A DNA stretch of 64,000 nt from Bradyrhizobium sp. WBAH42 (GTDB lineage Bacteria; Pseudomonadota; Alphaproteobacteria; Rhizobiales; Xanthobacteraceae), in the NCBI RefSeq assembly GCF_024585265.1, contig NZ_CP036533.1:7325001-7389000 (forward strand), given 5' to 3'. Of this stretch, positions 17,570-26,830 are shown in pieces (the first letter of the stretch is position 1; each line of letters begins with the position of its first letter). The translations under genes and the position numbers were made by a program. The notes under the pieces were generated by a model. The model was not told the origin of the DNA, did no database searches, and saw only the letters and a list, made by a program, of their open reading frames with translations.

Positions 17570-18370
17570 ATGCGCATTGCGTTGCTGCTGACCGCAACCA
17601 TCGTCGGCGCGCTGTTCGCCAATCCGTCCCGTGCCGGGTCGCTCGATGCTGACGCGGCGCAGTCGCTGCCGCCGGGCTTCCAGAGCTATCGCGGCTACAT
17701 GTTCGACCTGTCGGAGAATTCCGACCGCAAGGACGTCGACAAGCTCACCGACAATCTGAAGCAGCAGATCGACGCCGTCGAAGCGGCCGGCCTGTCGCCC
17801 CGCGTGCTGCGCTTCTTCCGCACCGTGCCGATCATCGCGAGCGAGCTCGCCTGCCTCGATGAGGGCGCCGCAACCGCCTGCTACGGCCGCGTCGCCCCCA
17901 ACGCCGAGCGCCGCGTGCCGCGGACGCTGACGGTGTGGGATCCTGCCAAGCAGCGCTGGACCAATCCGAATGCCGTCGACCTCGCGGTCGATTCCGGGCT
18001 CGGCGTGATCATGCTGCGGCCCGACATGATGCGCTACGAGAAGGAGGCCGTGCTGCTGCACGAGCTGCTGCATGCCTATCACGCGCGGCTGCTGCCCGAC
18101 GGCTACGCCAACAAGGGCGTGATCGCCTATTACGCCCTGGCCAAGTCCAAGGATCTCCTGCCCAAGGAATCCTATGCGATGAAGAATCCCATGGAATTCT
18201 TTGCGGTGACCGCCAGCATCTTCCTGGCCGGCAAAAGCGAATTCCACGATCCGAAGTCGCGCGAGGCGCTCAAGGAGAAGATGCCGGACTATTACAAATA
18301 CCTGGTCGGCGTGTTCGGTTTCGACCCCGAGCCGGCAGCCTCGAACGGCCCGGTCGCCTCGCTCAAGTGA
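17570..18370 (+). CDS. Secreted putative zinc metallopeptidase (HExxH)
   Basis: A 266-residue protein with a signal peptide (residues 1-22, cleaved near NPSRAGS). The zinc motif HELLHAYH (HExxH) is near residue 164. A downstream Glu in KNPMEFFAVTASIF (about residue 208) is positioned like the third ligand of gluzincins such as the lethal-factor-like ATLF group. It is probably exported to the periplasm or outside. The substrate is unknown and no annotated family was recognised with certainty. A clear rho-independent terminator follows 26 bases after the stop, so it is the last gene of its transcript; 232 gene-free bases precede it. Confidence 0.8.
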   Translation: MRIALLLTATIVGALFANPSRAGSLDADAAQSLPPGFQSYRGYMFDLSENSDRKDVDKLTDNLKQQIDAVEAAGLSPRVLRFFRTVPIIASELACLDEGAATACYGRVAPNAERRVPRTLTVWDPAKQRWTNPNAVDLAVDSGLGVIMLRPDMMRYEKEAVLLHELLHAYHARLLPDGYANKGVIAYYALAKSKDLLPKESYAMKNPMEFFAVTASIFLAGKSEFHDPKSREALKEKMPDYYKYLVGVFGFDPEPAASNGPVASLK

Positions 18371-18396
18371 GCGGAAGGCGCCAAGCCGAGCCAAAG

Positions 18397-18422
18397 AGCC
18401 GCGCGAACAGCGCGGCTTTTTT
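18397..18422 (+). terminator. Rho-independent terminator
   Basis: An 8-bp GC-rich stem (AGCCGCGC / GCGCGGCT) with a GAACA loop, followed by TTTTT. It ends the transcript of the secreted metallopeptidase gene. Confidence 0.9.
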
Positions 18423-18534
18423 GTTTCGCACGCCGGAAGCTGCGGATGACGCACCGCCGGGAATTGCCAAGGCGGGGTCCGATCTGCATAGTCCCGCCCG
18501 CATCGATAGCGTTTTTCGAAGGGGATGAGAGAAC

Positions 18535-18882
18535 ATGGCGGACGCCGACCTGGATGTCGTGATCCGGCAACTGGCCAGACAGCTGCATACGGGTCTGATG
18601 ACCCGTGCCAAGGAGCGGCGGGATCGCTTCAACAGCCTTGCGGCCAAGGCCAAGGGCAAGGAGACCGGCGAGCGCTTCAAGATGATGGCCAAGGCCACCA
18701 TGGAGCAGGCCAATGCGGCCGCCAAGCGCCTGCAGATGTCCGCCGACAACGTCGCCGACAGCTACGCGCGATCGATGCGCCTGGCCGCCAGCACGCCTGT
18801 TACGGTGAAGGCGAAGAAGGCAAAGGACGAGAAACCGGCGAAGAAGGCCGCAAAGAAAGCGAAAGCGAAAAAGAAGACGTAG
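18535..18882 (+). CDS. Hypothetical protein with histone-like Lys/Ala tail
   Basis: A 115-residue protein. Residues 1-85 are predicted helical and charged (LARQLHTGLMTRAKERRDRF, KMMAKATMEQANAAAKRL). The last 30 residues are almost only Lys and Ala (KAKKAKDEKPAKKAAKK), like the tails of H1-like and some HU proteins, which suggests nucleic-acid contact. The ATG at 18535 follows GGGGATGAGAGAAC, an acceptable ribosome-binding region. It has its own transcript after the terminator at 18397. No family was recognised; DNA or RNA binding is inferred from composition only. Confidence 0.75.
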   Translation: MADADLDVVIRQLARQLHTGLMTRAKERRDRFNSLAAKAKGKETGERFKMMAKATMEQANAAAKRLQMSADNVADSYARSMRLAASTPVTVKAKKAKDEKPAKKAAKKAKAKKKT

Positions 18883-19049
18883 TCGTTGCACCTCCCTGAT
18901 CGCCGCCGCGGGATTGGCGATCTGGAGGCTCGCCGGCCTGTCGCCTTATAGCTCCGGCTTGATCGGATCGCCGCGTTGCGCGTTTGCGACACGCTCCCGC
19001 GTGCCCGCTGCAATCGGGCCGGCCGCGACCTCAAAGATTCCTCCCGCCC

Positions 19050-19153
19050 TAAAGCGCGATGCGATTAGGATGAATCGTCATCGCGCTTTAGGCTATTGAT
19101 TGAGCATGATCTTTTCGGAAAACCGCTGCACACTTTTCCGGATCATGCTTTAG
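19050..19153. repeat. Two adjacent hairpin repeats (family E)
   Basis: The left hairpin (19050-19090) has arms TAAAGCGCGATG and CATCGCGCTTTA. The right one (19103-19153) begins GCATGATCTTTTCGGAAAAC and ends with the complementary CCGGATCATGC. The right unit recurs at 25172. They occupy most of the 306-base gap between 18882 and 19189, which holds no gene. Confidence 0.88.
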
Positions 19154-19188
19154 GCATGTGCTGCTCGAACACAGTCGAGCGACATCCC

Positions 19189-19581
19189 TCACATGTATCG
19201 CCTCAAGCTGTCGAGAAATCGCTGTTTCTCGCCAGGCGCGTAGCCTTGGGACGCTCCATAATAGGGTTCATTGAACTGGTTATATGGTGCAGCCCGGTAC
19301 TGGATCGGCGGCCTCGGTGGCGCGTAGGTCTGACGATGATGACGCCGAGAGTTCCCTCTGGCTGCCGCACCGGCGTAATACGGATTGAGGACGCACATCT
19401 GACCGTTTGCCGATGCCCTGCATTGGTCCATCGTCATGAAGCTGCATCGGTAGTAAGGGGTCATTCCGCGAGAAACCACGTTCAAGCAAACGGGAAAAGC
19501 CGGGTCATATCTTTGGGCCCGAGCGTCTCCCGCTATCAGGGCGATACCCACGGTCAAAATCGTCAAAGCCCATTTGCACAT
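19189..19581 (-). CDS. DUF3551 family exported small protein
   Basis: A 130-residue protein starting MCKWALTILTVGIALIAGDARA, a signal peptide cleaved near residue 22. The mature part carries the DUF3551 pattern: PVCLNVV, then YYRCSFMTMDQCRASANG and CVLNPYY, with paired cysteines probably forming disulfides in the periplasm. The C-terminal half is rich in Tyr, Pro, Gln and Arg. The start at 19581 is chosen because the signal peptide begins there. DUF3551 proteins are abundant and often multicopy in Bradyrhizobium; the function is unknown. Confidence 0.85.
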   Translation of the reverse strand: MCKWALTILTVGIALIAGDARAQRYDPAFPVCLNVVSRGMTPYYRCSFMTMDQCRASANGQMCVLNPYYAGAAARGNSRRHHRQTYAPPRPPIQYRAAPYNQFNEPYYGASQGYAPGEKQRFLDSLRRYM

Positions 19582-19752
19582 TGGAAGCTCCTCCAAGCGC
19601 GCACGACATGGATGCACTCTGGCCCCGGACAGTAGAGATCCAACTCATATTAGCCTAGTTGGTTCATGCGCGCAGCAGGCAGCCGACAGTCGTGCTCTCG
19701 CATCTCTCACCCGTCTCGCCGCTATACGGCAAGCCACCTGTCCTACAGACGC

Positions 19753-19847
19753 ATCGTAGGGTGGGCAAAGCGAAGCGTGCCCACCGTTCGCGGCGATTGA
19801 GATAGGACGTGGGCACGGCGCTGCACGCCTTTGCCCGCCCTACGATT
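19753..19847. repeat. Intergenic inverted repeat, family D, copy 1
   Basis: Starts ATCGTAGGGTGGGCAAAGCG and ends with the complementary TTTGCCCGCCCTACGAT, with inner GTGCCCAC and GTGGGCAC arms. A second copy is at 63091. It sits in the 289-base gap between the DUF3551 and TPR genes. Confidence 0.87.
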
Positions 19848-19870
19848 CCGGGTTCGCGGAGAGACTCCCC

Positions 19871-20512
19871 TCACCTTCGCGGCGCGGCAACCTGTGTCGG
19901 CTCGGCGCTGGCGATCTCCGCGAGCTTGGCGCGCGCGGTCTCTCGCGCGTGAGGGTCCTTGCCGGCGGGCAGCGCCAGCGCGGCCTCGAAATCGGCACGG
20001 GCGTCGTCGGCCTGGCCGCGGGCGAGGAACGCAAGGCCGCGATCGAGACGGGCCAGAGCATCGGCGGGATCGAGGCGGACGGCCGTGCTGTAGCTCAGGA
20101 TGGCGCGGTCGAGATCGCCGGTGGCGGCAAGCGCAAGACCGCGCTGGTGATAGGGTGCGGCGAGCTTGGGATCATGCGCGATCGCCTCGTCGTAATCGGC
20201 AATGGCAAGCTCGAGGTCGCCGTTCTGCCGGCGCGCCAGCGCCCGGTCGCGATAGAGCGAAGCGCGGTTGGGATTGAGGTGGATGGCCTGGTCGAAATCG
20301 GCGATCGCCCGCCTGAAGTCGCCGTGACGCAGCGCGATCCGCCCGCGCCCCGCATAGGCGAAGGCGATCAGCGAGCCGCGCAGCGGCGAGAAGCCGATCA
20401 CGGCCGAACAGATGTCGGGATCGTCCTCGTCGCCGCAATTGACGACCATGTGCGTGGACAAGCCGACGAGCACGCAAAGGACGATCAGCAATGGTACGGC
20501 AAATCTGGTCAT
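19871..20512 (-). CDS. Tetratricopeptide-repeat protein
   Basis: A 213-residue protein with an N-terminal hydrophobic segment (residues 3-22, signal or anchor). Four TPR units follow from about residue 50, each with the spaced pattern AYAGRGRIALRHGDFRRAI, LYRDRALARRQNGDLELAI, PYHQRGLALAATGDLDRAI and ALARLDRGLAFLARGQADDA. TPRs are protein-protein contact modules, so it is probably an inner-membrane or periplasmic scaffold. The start MTRFAVPLLIV (20512) is chosen over an upstream in-frame ATG, because the membrane segment begins there. It is downstream of htpX on the same strand; no functional link is evident. Confidence 0.85.
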   Translation of the reverse strand: MTRFAVPLLIVLCVLVGLSTHMVVNCGDEDDPDICSAVIGFSPLRGSLIAFAYAGRGRIALRHGDFRRAIADFDQAIHLNPNRASLYRDRALARRQNGDLELAIADYDEAIAHDPKLAAPYHQRGLALAATGDLDRAILSYSTAVRLDPADALARLDRGLAFLARGQADDARADFEAALALPAGKDPHARETARAKLAEIASAEPTQVAAPRR

Positions 20513-20649
20513 CTTCGACGGTGGCCGGCAGCAGGCCGGCCACGCATCCCCTTTCGAAGAAATGGTCACGCGGAGGTGTTAGCACCGGTCGGGGACGCTC
20601 CTGTGTGCGCCAGATCACAAAGGCGGCCGCAAAATCCTTACCGGCTCCG

Positions 20650-21597
20650 TCAGCCCCAGGGACCACGTGAAGGACCACGTGAGGAGGAGCGCCCCCAGGG
20701 GCCGCGCGGCGGATAGTTCTCGTTGGCGCCGACCGACGGCGCCGCGCGCGTGCCGAGCTCGGCCGCGAGTTGCTGGAGCGCGGCGACGCGGTTCTGCGTC
20801 GAGGGGTGGGTGGCAAACAGATTGTCCACGCCATGACCCGACAGCGGATTGATGATGAACATATGCGCGGTCGCAGGGTTTCGCTCGGCCTCGACGTTCG
20901 GCACCTGGTGCGCGGCGCCCTCGATCTTCACCAGCGCGGAGGCCAGCCACATCGGCTGTCCGACGATGCGCGCGCCGAGATTGTCGGCGGCATATTCGCG
21001 GGTACGGCTGATCGCCATCTGCACCAGCATGGCGCCGAGCGGAGCGAGGATCATCAACAGGATCGAGCCGATGATGCCCGGACCGTTGTTGTTGTCGCGG
21101 TGGCCGCCGAAAAACATGCCGAACTGGGCGAGCATCGAGATCGCGCCGGCAATGGTGGCGGTAATAGTCATCAGCAGCGTGTCGTGATGCTTGATGTGCG
21201 CGAGCTCGTGCGCGATCACGCCGGCGAGCTCCTCGCGGCTGAGCTGGTTCATCAGACCGGTGGTGACGGCGACCGCGGCGTTTTCCGGATTGCGGCCGGT
21301 TGCGAACGCGTTGGGCTGGGCCTCATCCATCACGAACACGCGCGGCATCGGCAGGCCGGCACGGCCGGCAAGCTCGGCGACGAGGCCGACTAGCTCCGGC
21401 GCGGTCGAACGATCGACCTCATGGGCGCCGTACATCGACAGCACCATGCGGTCGGAGTTCCAGTAGGTGAAGAGATTGGTTGCGGCGGCAATGACGAGCG
21501 CGATCATGGCGCCCGAGGCGCCGCCGATCAGATAGCCGACGCCCATGAACAGGGCGGTCAGGCCTGCGAGCAGCATTGCGGTACGAAGATAGTTCAT
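20650..21597 (-). CDS. htpX: Protease HtpX (M48 membrane metallopeptidase)
   Basis: A 315-residue integral-membrane zinc protease that degrades misfolded membrane proteins. Hydrophobic segments lie near 5-22, 25-45, 143-163 and 175-195. The zinc motif [10 protein letters not shown] is near residue 129, and the third ligand is in SRTREYAAD (about 205). The substrate-strand region [16 protein letters not shown] is also typical. The C-terminus ends in an unusual RGPWG...RGPWG repeat. AGGAGAG lies 7 bases before the ATG at 21597. Control by envelope stress is known elsewhere; no heat-shock promoter was identified here. Confidence 0.95.
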   Translation of the reverse strand: MNYLRTAMLLAGLTALFMGVGYLIGGASGAMIALVIAAATNLFTYWNSDRMVLSMYGAHEVDRSTAPELVGLVAELAGRAGLPMPRVFVMDEAQPNAFATGRNPENAAVAVTTGLMNQLSREELAGVIAHELAHIKHHDTLLMTITATIAGAISMLAQFGMFFGGHRDNNNGPGIIGSILLMILAPLGAMLVQMAISRTREYAADNLGARIVGQPMWLASALVKIEGAAHQVPNVEAERNPATAHMFIINPLSGHGVDNLFATHPSTQNRVAALQQLAAELGTRAAPSVGANENYPPRGPWGRSSSRGPSRGPWG

Positions 21598-21887
21598 GGC
21601 CGTCTCTCCTGGAGCGGCCGCGGGCGCGAGCCTCTGGCCGGCTCCCCCGAAGTATGAATGCCGCCGACGACCGCAAGGTTCGTGCGTCGCCGGGCCGCAG
21701 ATCCATCGCAGGTGCAGCCAGCCTTTCCACTCCCGCTAAACCTTGACGGGGATTTGCGCAAAAACACACTTGGAGACTTAGCAACCTGGAAAGCGCGGGG
21801 TTGGCTTAATCCGCGGTAACCGGGCACGTCGCACGGTTTTGTGCATTGACCGGTTCCGTTGGCATCTCGTCAGCAAGGTGACCCGTC

Positions 21888-23234
21888 ATGATGGACCGCT
21901 CACGCGCCGCTTCCGTCGACCCTACATCCACTCCTTCCCCTAACGAGAGCAAGACTGACGCGAAGGGCTTGCAGGAGGCACTGCACGAGCAGCTGTTCGC
22001 CCACGACGAAGCCGGCCACCAATCCGATGGGCAGACTGCGCCGGAACCAGAACGCCGCCGGCTGTATCTGCGGCGCGGGGCCAAGATTGCCGTCGGGCTC
22101 GTCATCATCGCCGTGTTCGGCTGGCTGCCGCTGCGCGCGATCTGGGAGCATTCGAGCGTCGAGGCGGTGCTGAATTCCCGCCTCGTCACCTTGCGCACGC
22201 CGATCGGCGGCCGTGTGGCGGCTGCTCAGCGCTTCAGCGACCAGGCCAAGCTCGAAGCCGGAACCGTGGTTCTGCGCGTCGTGAACTCGCGCAGCGATCG
22301 GACCCGGCTCGACGATCTCCGGCGGCAGAAAGCGCGCCTTGAAAACGAACGGCCGAGCCTTGCCGCCAAGCTTACCTCGGCGAAGGCCGCACAAAAGGAT
22401 CTTGCGCGGCAGGCCACCCAATTCCGCGAGGGGCGCGTGCTCCAGCTGGAGGCGCGCATTGCGGAGATCCAGACCTCGATCGAGGCGGCGGCCGCGCGGC
22501 GGGACGAGGCTAGCGCCGCTGTCGAGCGCGCCTCCTCGCTGGCGAAATCCGGCAATGTCTCGACGGTCGAGCTGGCGCGGCTGACGCGCGAACTTTCGGT
22601 CTCGCAACAGACCGAGCTCGGCGCGCGCAAGCGGCTGGACGCCGCCAAGGTCGAGCTTGCCGCGGCACAGAACGGCTCCTTCCTCGGCGACAGCTACAAC
22701 GACCGGCCAAGCTCGGTGCAGCGCGAGGAAGAGATGCGCCAGCGCGCCGGCGACCTCGAGGCCGATCTTGCACGCACCGACACTGAGATCGCCTGGCTCG
22801 CCAATGAGATCATCGTGGAAGAGGTCCGCTTCGCCGATCTGTCCGAAGCCAACATTACGACACCCGTCGCAGGACCGGTCTGGGAGATGATGACCTCGCC
22901 GGGCGAGGACGTGCAGGCCGGCCAGCCCCTGCTCAAAGTGCTCGACTGCAGCGGCGCCGTCATCACCGCCAATGTCACCGAGAACGTCTACAACCGCTTG
23001 CAGCTCGGCGATCGCGCCACCTTCGAGCCGAATGATGGCGGCGAGCCGATCTCCGGCCGCGTGGTCAATCTCACCGGCGCCGCCGGCGCGCCCGCCAATC
23101 TCGCGATCAATCCGGATGCGCTGAGCAAGGAGCCCTATCGCGTGACCGTGGCATCACGCGATGCCGCGGCCCGCGCCTGCACCGTCGGACGCACTGGCCG
23201 CGTCGTGTTCGCCCGGCACGAGACCACGCCGTGA
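21888..23234 (+). CDS. HlyD-type membrane-fusion protein, BgsB-like
   Basis: A 448-residue protein with a cytoplasmic N-terminus rich in polar residues, one membrane helix (about 65-83, IAVGLVIIAVFGWLPLRAI), a long coiled coil (about 145-275), and a periplasmic barrel-sandwich (TPVAGPVWEMM... and LLKVLDCSGAVITANV). AAGGTGA precedes the ATG. Its stop overlaps the GTG of the next gene by 4 bases, so translation is coupled. A HlyD protein coupled to a processive GT2 is the arrangement of Sinorhizobium bgsBA, where the pair makes and exports mixed-linkage beta-glucan. Assignment to that system is inferred from architecture. Confidence 0.82.
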   Translation: MMDRSRAASVDPTSTPSPNESKTDAKGLQEALHEQLFAHDEAGHQSDGQTAPEPERRRLYLRRGAKIAVGLVIIAVFGWLPLRAIWEHSSVEAVLNSRLVTLRTPIGGRVAAAQRFSDQAKLEAGTVVLRVVNSRSDRTRLDDLRRQKARLENERPSLAAKLTSAKAAQKDLARQATQFREGRVLQLEARIAEIQTSIEAAAARRDEASAAVERASSLAKSGNVSTVELARLTRELSVSQQTELGARKRLDAAKVELAAAQNGSFLGDSYNDRPSSVQREEEMRQRAGDLEADLARTDTEIAWLANEIIVEEVRFADLSEANITTPVAGPVWEMMTSPGEDVQAGQPLLKVLDCSGAVITANVTENVYNRLQLGDRATFEPNDGGEPISGRVVNLTGAAGAPANLAINPDALSKEPYRVTVASRDAAARACTVGRTGRVVFARHETTP

Positions 23235-25171
23235 CGACGGCGCTGACGCCCGGCATGATTGCGCTCGGCGCGTTCATGGCGATCGTGCCGCTGCTCAGGC
23301 GCGACAGCACGATGGCGCGCTCGTTCCTGGCCGTCGTATCGGTGGCGTTGCTGCTGCGCTATCTTCATTGGCGTGTCACGTCGACGCTCCCGCCACCGCA
23401 TCTGACTATCGACGCCGTGATCGGTTACCCTTTCATGCTGCTGGAGGCGGCCTCGCTGGTCGCGGTCGCGCTATCGCTGTTGTTCCTGAGCCGGACGCGC
23501 GACCGCACCGGCGCGGCGAGGATCGACGACCGCGCCACCGACCCGCTCGCACCATTGATCGATGTCTTCGTCTGCACCTACAACGAGGAACGATCGATCC
23601 TCGAGCGCACGATCATCGGGGCGACCGGTATGGACTACGGCAACTATCGCGTCTGGGTGCTCGACGACGGAAGACGGCCCTGGCTGCGACGCCTGTCGGG
23701 CGAGCTCGGCTGCCATTATCTGACGCGGCCGGACAACCGGCACGCCAAGGCCGGCAACATCAACCACGCACTCAAGCATGTCGGCGCGCTGCCGGAGCGG
23801 CCGGAATTCGTCGCCATTCTCGATGCGGACTTCGTGCCGCGGCCGGACTTCCTGGCGCGCACCATCTTGCTCATGGACGATGCGTCGGTCGGGGTGGTGC
23901 AGACGCCGCAACACTTCATCAACCCCGATCCGATCCAGACCAATCTTGCCGCGACTGACGTCTGGCCCGACGAGCAACGATTCTTCTTTGACATCCTCAT
24001 GCCGGCAAAGGATGCGTGGAGCGTCGCGTTTTGCTGCGGCACCTCATCCCTCATTCGCTACGCCGGGCTGGTGCAGATCGGCGGATTTCCGACCGACTCG
24101 GTGACCGAAGACTACCTCGTCACCCTGCGCCTGAAGGAATGCGGCCTCAACACGATCTATCTCAACGAGCGCCTGACGATCGGGCTCGCGCCCGAAGGCC
24201 TGAAGGAATACATCACCCAGCGCGCGCGCTGGTGCCTCGGCTTGATGCAGATCGTACGCGGCCGCAGCGGACCGCTCTCGCGGAAGTCGAAGCTTGCCTT
24301 CATCGACCGGCTCTCGCTGGTCGACGCCTTCATGAGCTGGGCCGCGGTCTACACCTCGAAGGTGGCCGGCCTTGTGGTGCCCTGGCTGTTCCTGCTGTTC
24401 GGCATCAAGGCTGTCCGGGCCGACCTGACCGAGCTATTGCGCATCTTTCTGCCGTTCTATGTCTGGAACAGTCTCACCATGGCCTGGCTGTCGCATGGCC
24501 GTTCGCTCGCCATGATGACGGATGTCTCGCAGCTCATCGCGGCGCCCGCCGTGCTCAAGGCGGTTGCGACCGGCCTGTTGAAGCCGAAAGGACACAGGTT
24601 CAAGGTCACCGCGAAAGGCGGCGACCGCGACAGGCGCTTCGTCGAATGGCCGTTGCTGCGTCTCTATGGCACCGCCCTGCTCATCACGCTTGCGGCCATC
24701 GCTTACGCCTTCATCCTGCACCTGCACGGCGAGAACATCGCCTATGGCGGATTGGCGCTGGCCTGGAGCCTCTACAACGCGCTCATTCTCACCGTGGTCT
24801 GCTTCGTCTGCATCGAGCAGCCGCGCAAGCGCAAGGCGGAGCGGTTCAATCGCAATGAACCGGTCCTTTTGCGCCAGGATGGCAGGTCCCATCTCGCGCG
24901 GCTCGCCGACATCTCCATCACCGGGGCCCGCCTGATCGATCCCGATCCGCCGAGGCCCGGCAGCACGATCGAATGCCGGATCTATGGCCGCTCGATCGCG
25001 GCGATGGTAGTGCGGCGGACGACGGACGGATTCGCGGTGCGGTTCGAGGAGGGCCTGGACACGCGCGTGCACGCGATCAGGGCGTTTTATGCCGGCGAAT
25101 ATGTGCGCGCCTATCAGGGCGTCAAAGCGCTCCCGGTCGGCAAGGCGCTGCTGATGCGGCTGTTTGGATAG
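23231..25171 (+). CDS. PilZ-containing processive glycosyltransferase (cellulose synthase-like)
   Basis: A 646-residue polysaccharide synthase. Membrane helices flank a BcsA-like GT2 domain (about 110-340) with all processive motifs: VLDDG (about 145), ILDADF (about 198), TEDY (about 291) and QRARW (about 331). A C-terminal PilZ domain (about 534-625) has the c-di-GMP signature RKAER followed by DISITGARL (RxxxR and DxSxxG). A GTG start overlaps the HlyD gene by 4 bases. No bcsB, bcsZ or bcsC neighbours are present, so this is not a canonical cellulose operon. A c-di-GMP-activated beta-glucan synthase is the best inference; the product is unproven. Confidence 0.87.
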   Translation: MTTALTPGMIALGAFMAIVPLLRRDSTMARSFLAVVSVALLLRYLHWRVTSTLPPPHLTIDAVIGYPFMLLEAASLVAVALSLLFLSRTRDRTGAARIDDRATDPLAPLIDVFVCTYNEERSILERTIIGATGMDYGNYRVWVLDDGRRPWLRRLSGELGCHYLTRPDNRHAKAGNINHALKHVGALPERPEFVAILDADFVPRPDFLARTILLMDDASVGVVQTPQHFINPDPIQTNLAATDVWPDEQRFFFDILMPAKDAWSVAFCCGTSSLIRYAGLVQIGGFPTDSVTEDYLVTLRLKECGLNTIYLNERLTIGLAPEGLKEYITQRARWCLGLMQIVRGRSGPLSRKSKLAFIDRLSLVDAFMSWAAVYTSKVAGLVVPWLFLLFGIKAVRADLTELLRIFLPFYVWNSLTMAWLSHGRSLAMMTDVSQLIAAPAVLKAVATGLLKPKGHRFKVTAKGGDRDRRFVEWPLLRLYGTALLITLAAIAYAFILHLHGENIAYGGLALAWSLYNALILTVVCFVCIEQPRKRKAERFNRNEPVLLRQDGRSHLARLADISITGARLIDPDPPRPGSTIECRIYGRSIAAMVVRRTTDGFAVRFEEGLDTRVHAIRAFYAGEYVRAYQGVKALPVGKALLMRLFG

Positions 25172-25222
25172 GCATGATCTTCTCGGAAAACCGCTTCGCA
25201 CTTTTCCGGATCATGCTTTAGA
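25172..25222. repeat. Hairpin repeat, family E, copy 2
   Basis: Begins GCATGATCTTCTCGGAAAAC and ends CCGGATCATGC, about the same as 19103-19153. It starts on the base after the stop codon of the glycosyltransferase gene and may act as its 3' end structure. Confidence 0.87.
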
Positions 25223-25263
25223 CTTCGGGCGAATCCACGCCTGCCCTCCCCGCCGGAACCCCC

Positions 25264-26565
25264 ATGCTCCAGACCCGATTCGCGATCGCGGCCGTCGCGC
25301 TCCTCGCATGCTCCGCCACCGCCTCTGCCCAGTTCGCTCCGCCGCCCGCAAGACCCGCGGCGCCCAAGGCCAGTGCGCCGTCGCCGCGCGCGGCCTCCTG
25401 CCATAACGGCGCGAGCTTCGATCGCTTCCTCGCCGACGTGAAGCAGCAGGCCATCGCCGCCGGCGTGTCGCAGCGGACGATCGCGGACACATCGCCCTAT
25501 CTCGTCTACGACCAGGGCATCGTCAACCGCGACCGCGGCCAGCGCGTGTTCGGCCAGCTCTTCACCGAATTCGCCGGCCGGATGGCCGCGCCCTATCGCA
25601 TGCAGAACGGGCAGCAGCACATCAAGCAATACGCCGCGGCGTTTGCACGCGCGGAGAAGGAATATGGCGTGCCGCCCGCCGTGATCGCCGCGTTCTGGGG
25701 CCTCGAGAGCGATTTCGGCGCCAACATGGGCAACCTGCCGACGCTGAAATCGCTGGTGTCGCTGGCCTATGATTGCCGCCGCTCGGAGATGTTCGTGAAC
25801 GAGACCATCGCGGCGCTGAAGATCATCGACCGCGGCGATCTGCATCCCGAGGAGATGATCGGCTCCTGGGCCGGCGAGCTCGGCCAGACTCAATTCCTGC
25901 CCGTGCACTACGTCAACTACGCCGTCGACTATGACGGCGACGGACGCCGCGACCTGTTGCGCTCGCCAGCCGACGTGATCGGCTCGACCGCGAACTACAT
26001 CGCAAACGGACTGAAATGGCGGCGCGGCGAGCCGTGGCTGGAGGAGATCAAGGTGCCGCCGAACCTGCCGTGGGAGAAGACCGATCTTACCGTGCGCGAG
26101 CCGCGCTCGACATGGGCGCAACTGGGCGTCACTTATCCCGACGGCCGCCCCTTGCCGAACGACAATCTGGCAGCGTCCGTGCTGCTGCCGATGGGACGCT
26201 TCGGGCCGGCCTTCATGGCCTATCCGAATTTCGCCGCCTACACCGAGTGGAACAACTCGCTGATCTATTCGACCACCGCGGGCTATCTCGCCTCGCGCAT
26301 CGCCGGAGCGGCGCCGATGCGCAAGCCGGCGGCGCCGGTCGCGCAACTGCCATTCAACGAGCTCAAGGAATTGCAGCAGCTGCTGGTGCGCGCCGGCTTC
26401 AACGTCGGCAAGGTCGACGGTGTGCTGGGACAGCAGAGCCGCGCCGCGGTGAAAGCGATGCAGGTCAAATACGGCCTGCCAGCGGATTCCTGGCCGACCG
26501 CCGAGCTGCTCGCGCGCATGCGCGGCGGCACGGTGCAGGCCCAGCCACAGGCGACGATCCGCTAA
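25264..26565 (+). CDS. Lytic murein transglycosylase (MltB-type) with peptidoglycan-binding domain
   Basis: A 433-residue periplasmic enzyme that cleaves peptidoglycan between MurNAc and GlcNAc to give 1,6-anhydro ends. It has a signal peptide (cleaved near residue 23, ATASAQ) and a Pro/Ala linker. The SLT_2 domain (about 45-340) carries the catalytic Glu in AAFWGLESDFGA (about residue 147) and the MltB landmarks ELGQTQFLPVHYVNYAVDYDG. A C-terminal PG_binding_1 domain (about 358-425) follows, as in FNVGKVDGVLGQQSRAAVKAM. It lies 92 bases after the glucan-synthase-like gene with a hairpin between, so it is probably a separate unit. It is a normal-length family member. Confidence 0.94.
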   Translation: MLQTRFAIAAVALLACSATASAQFAPPPARPAAPKASAPSPRAASCHNGASFDRFLADVKQQAIAAGVSQRTIADTSPYLVYDQGIVNRDRGQRVFGQLFTEFAGRMAAPYRMQNGQQHIKQYAAAFARAEKEYGVPPAVIAAFWGLESDFGANMGNLPTLKSLVSLAYDCRRSEMFVNETIAALKIIDRGDLHPEEMIGSWAGELGQTQFLPVHYVNYAVDYDGDGRRDLLRSPADVIGSTANYIANGLKWRRGEPWLEEIKVPPNLPWEKTDLTVREPRSTWAQLGVTYPDGRPLPNDNLAASVLLPMGRFGPAFMAYPNFAAYTEWNNSLIYSTTAGYLASRIAGAAPMRKPAAPVAQLPFNELKELQQLLVRAGFNVGKVDGVLGQQSRAAVKAMQVKYGLPADSWPTAELLARMRGGTVQAQPQATIR

Positions 26566-26572
26566 ACCCTCC

Positions 26573-26679
26573 TCTGTCATGCCCCGGCTCGACCGGGGCA
26601 TCCAGTACGCCGCAGCCTATCGATTCAATCATAATCGTCTCGGCGTACTGGATCGCCCGGTCAAGCCGGGCGATGACAG
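26573..26679. repeat. Intergenic hairpin repeat, family A, copy 2
   Basis: Nearly the same as 16905-17010: CTGTCATGCCCCGG at the left, inner CAGTACGCCG and CGGCGTACTG arms, and CGGGCGATGACAG at the right. It fills most of the 265-base gap after the lytic transglycosylase gene. Confidence 0.88.
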
Positions 26680-26830
26680 CGAGGGTGTGGCGGCGATGAC
26701 ACCGAAGAAGGTGATGCGGTAGAATTTTCGCACCGCACAAGCCGCTTCCACGATTGTATTATTCCATGAGGCTCCCATGTGAGTGGCTCAGGTTTCCTCC
26801 TGAGTTTTCCCTCATTGAAGAGAGCATCAC

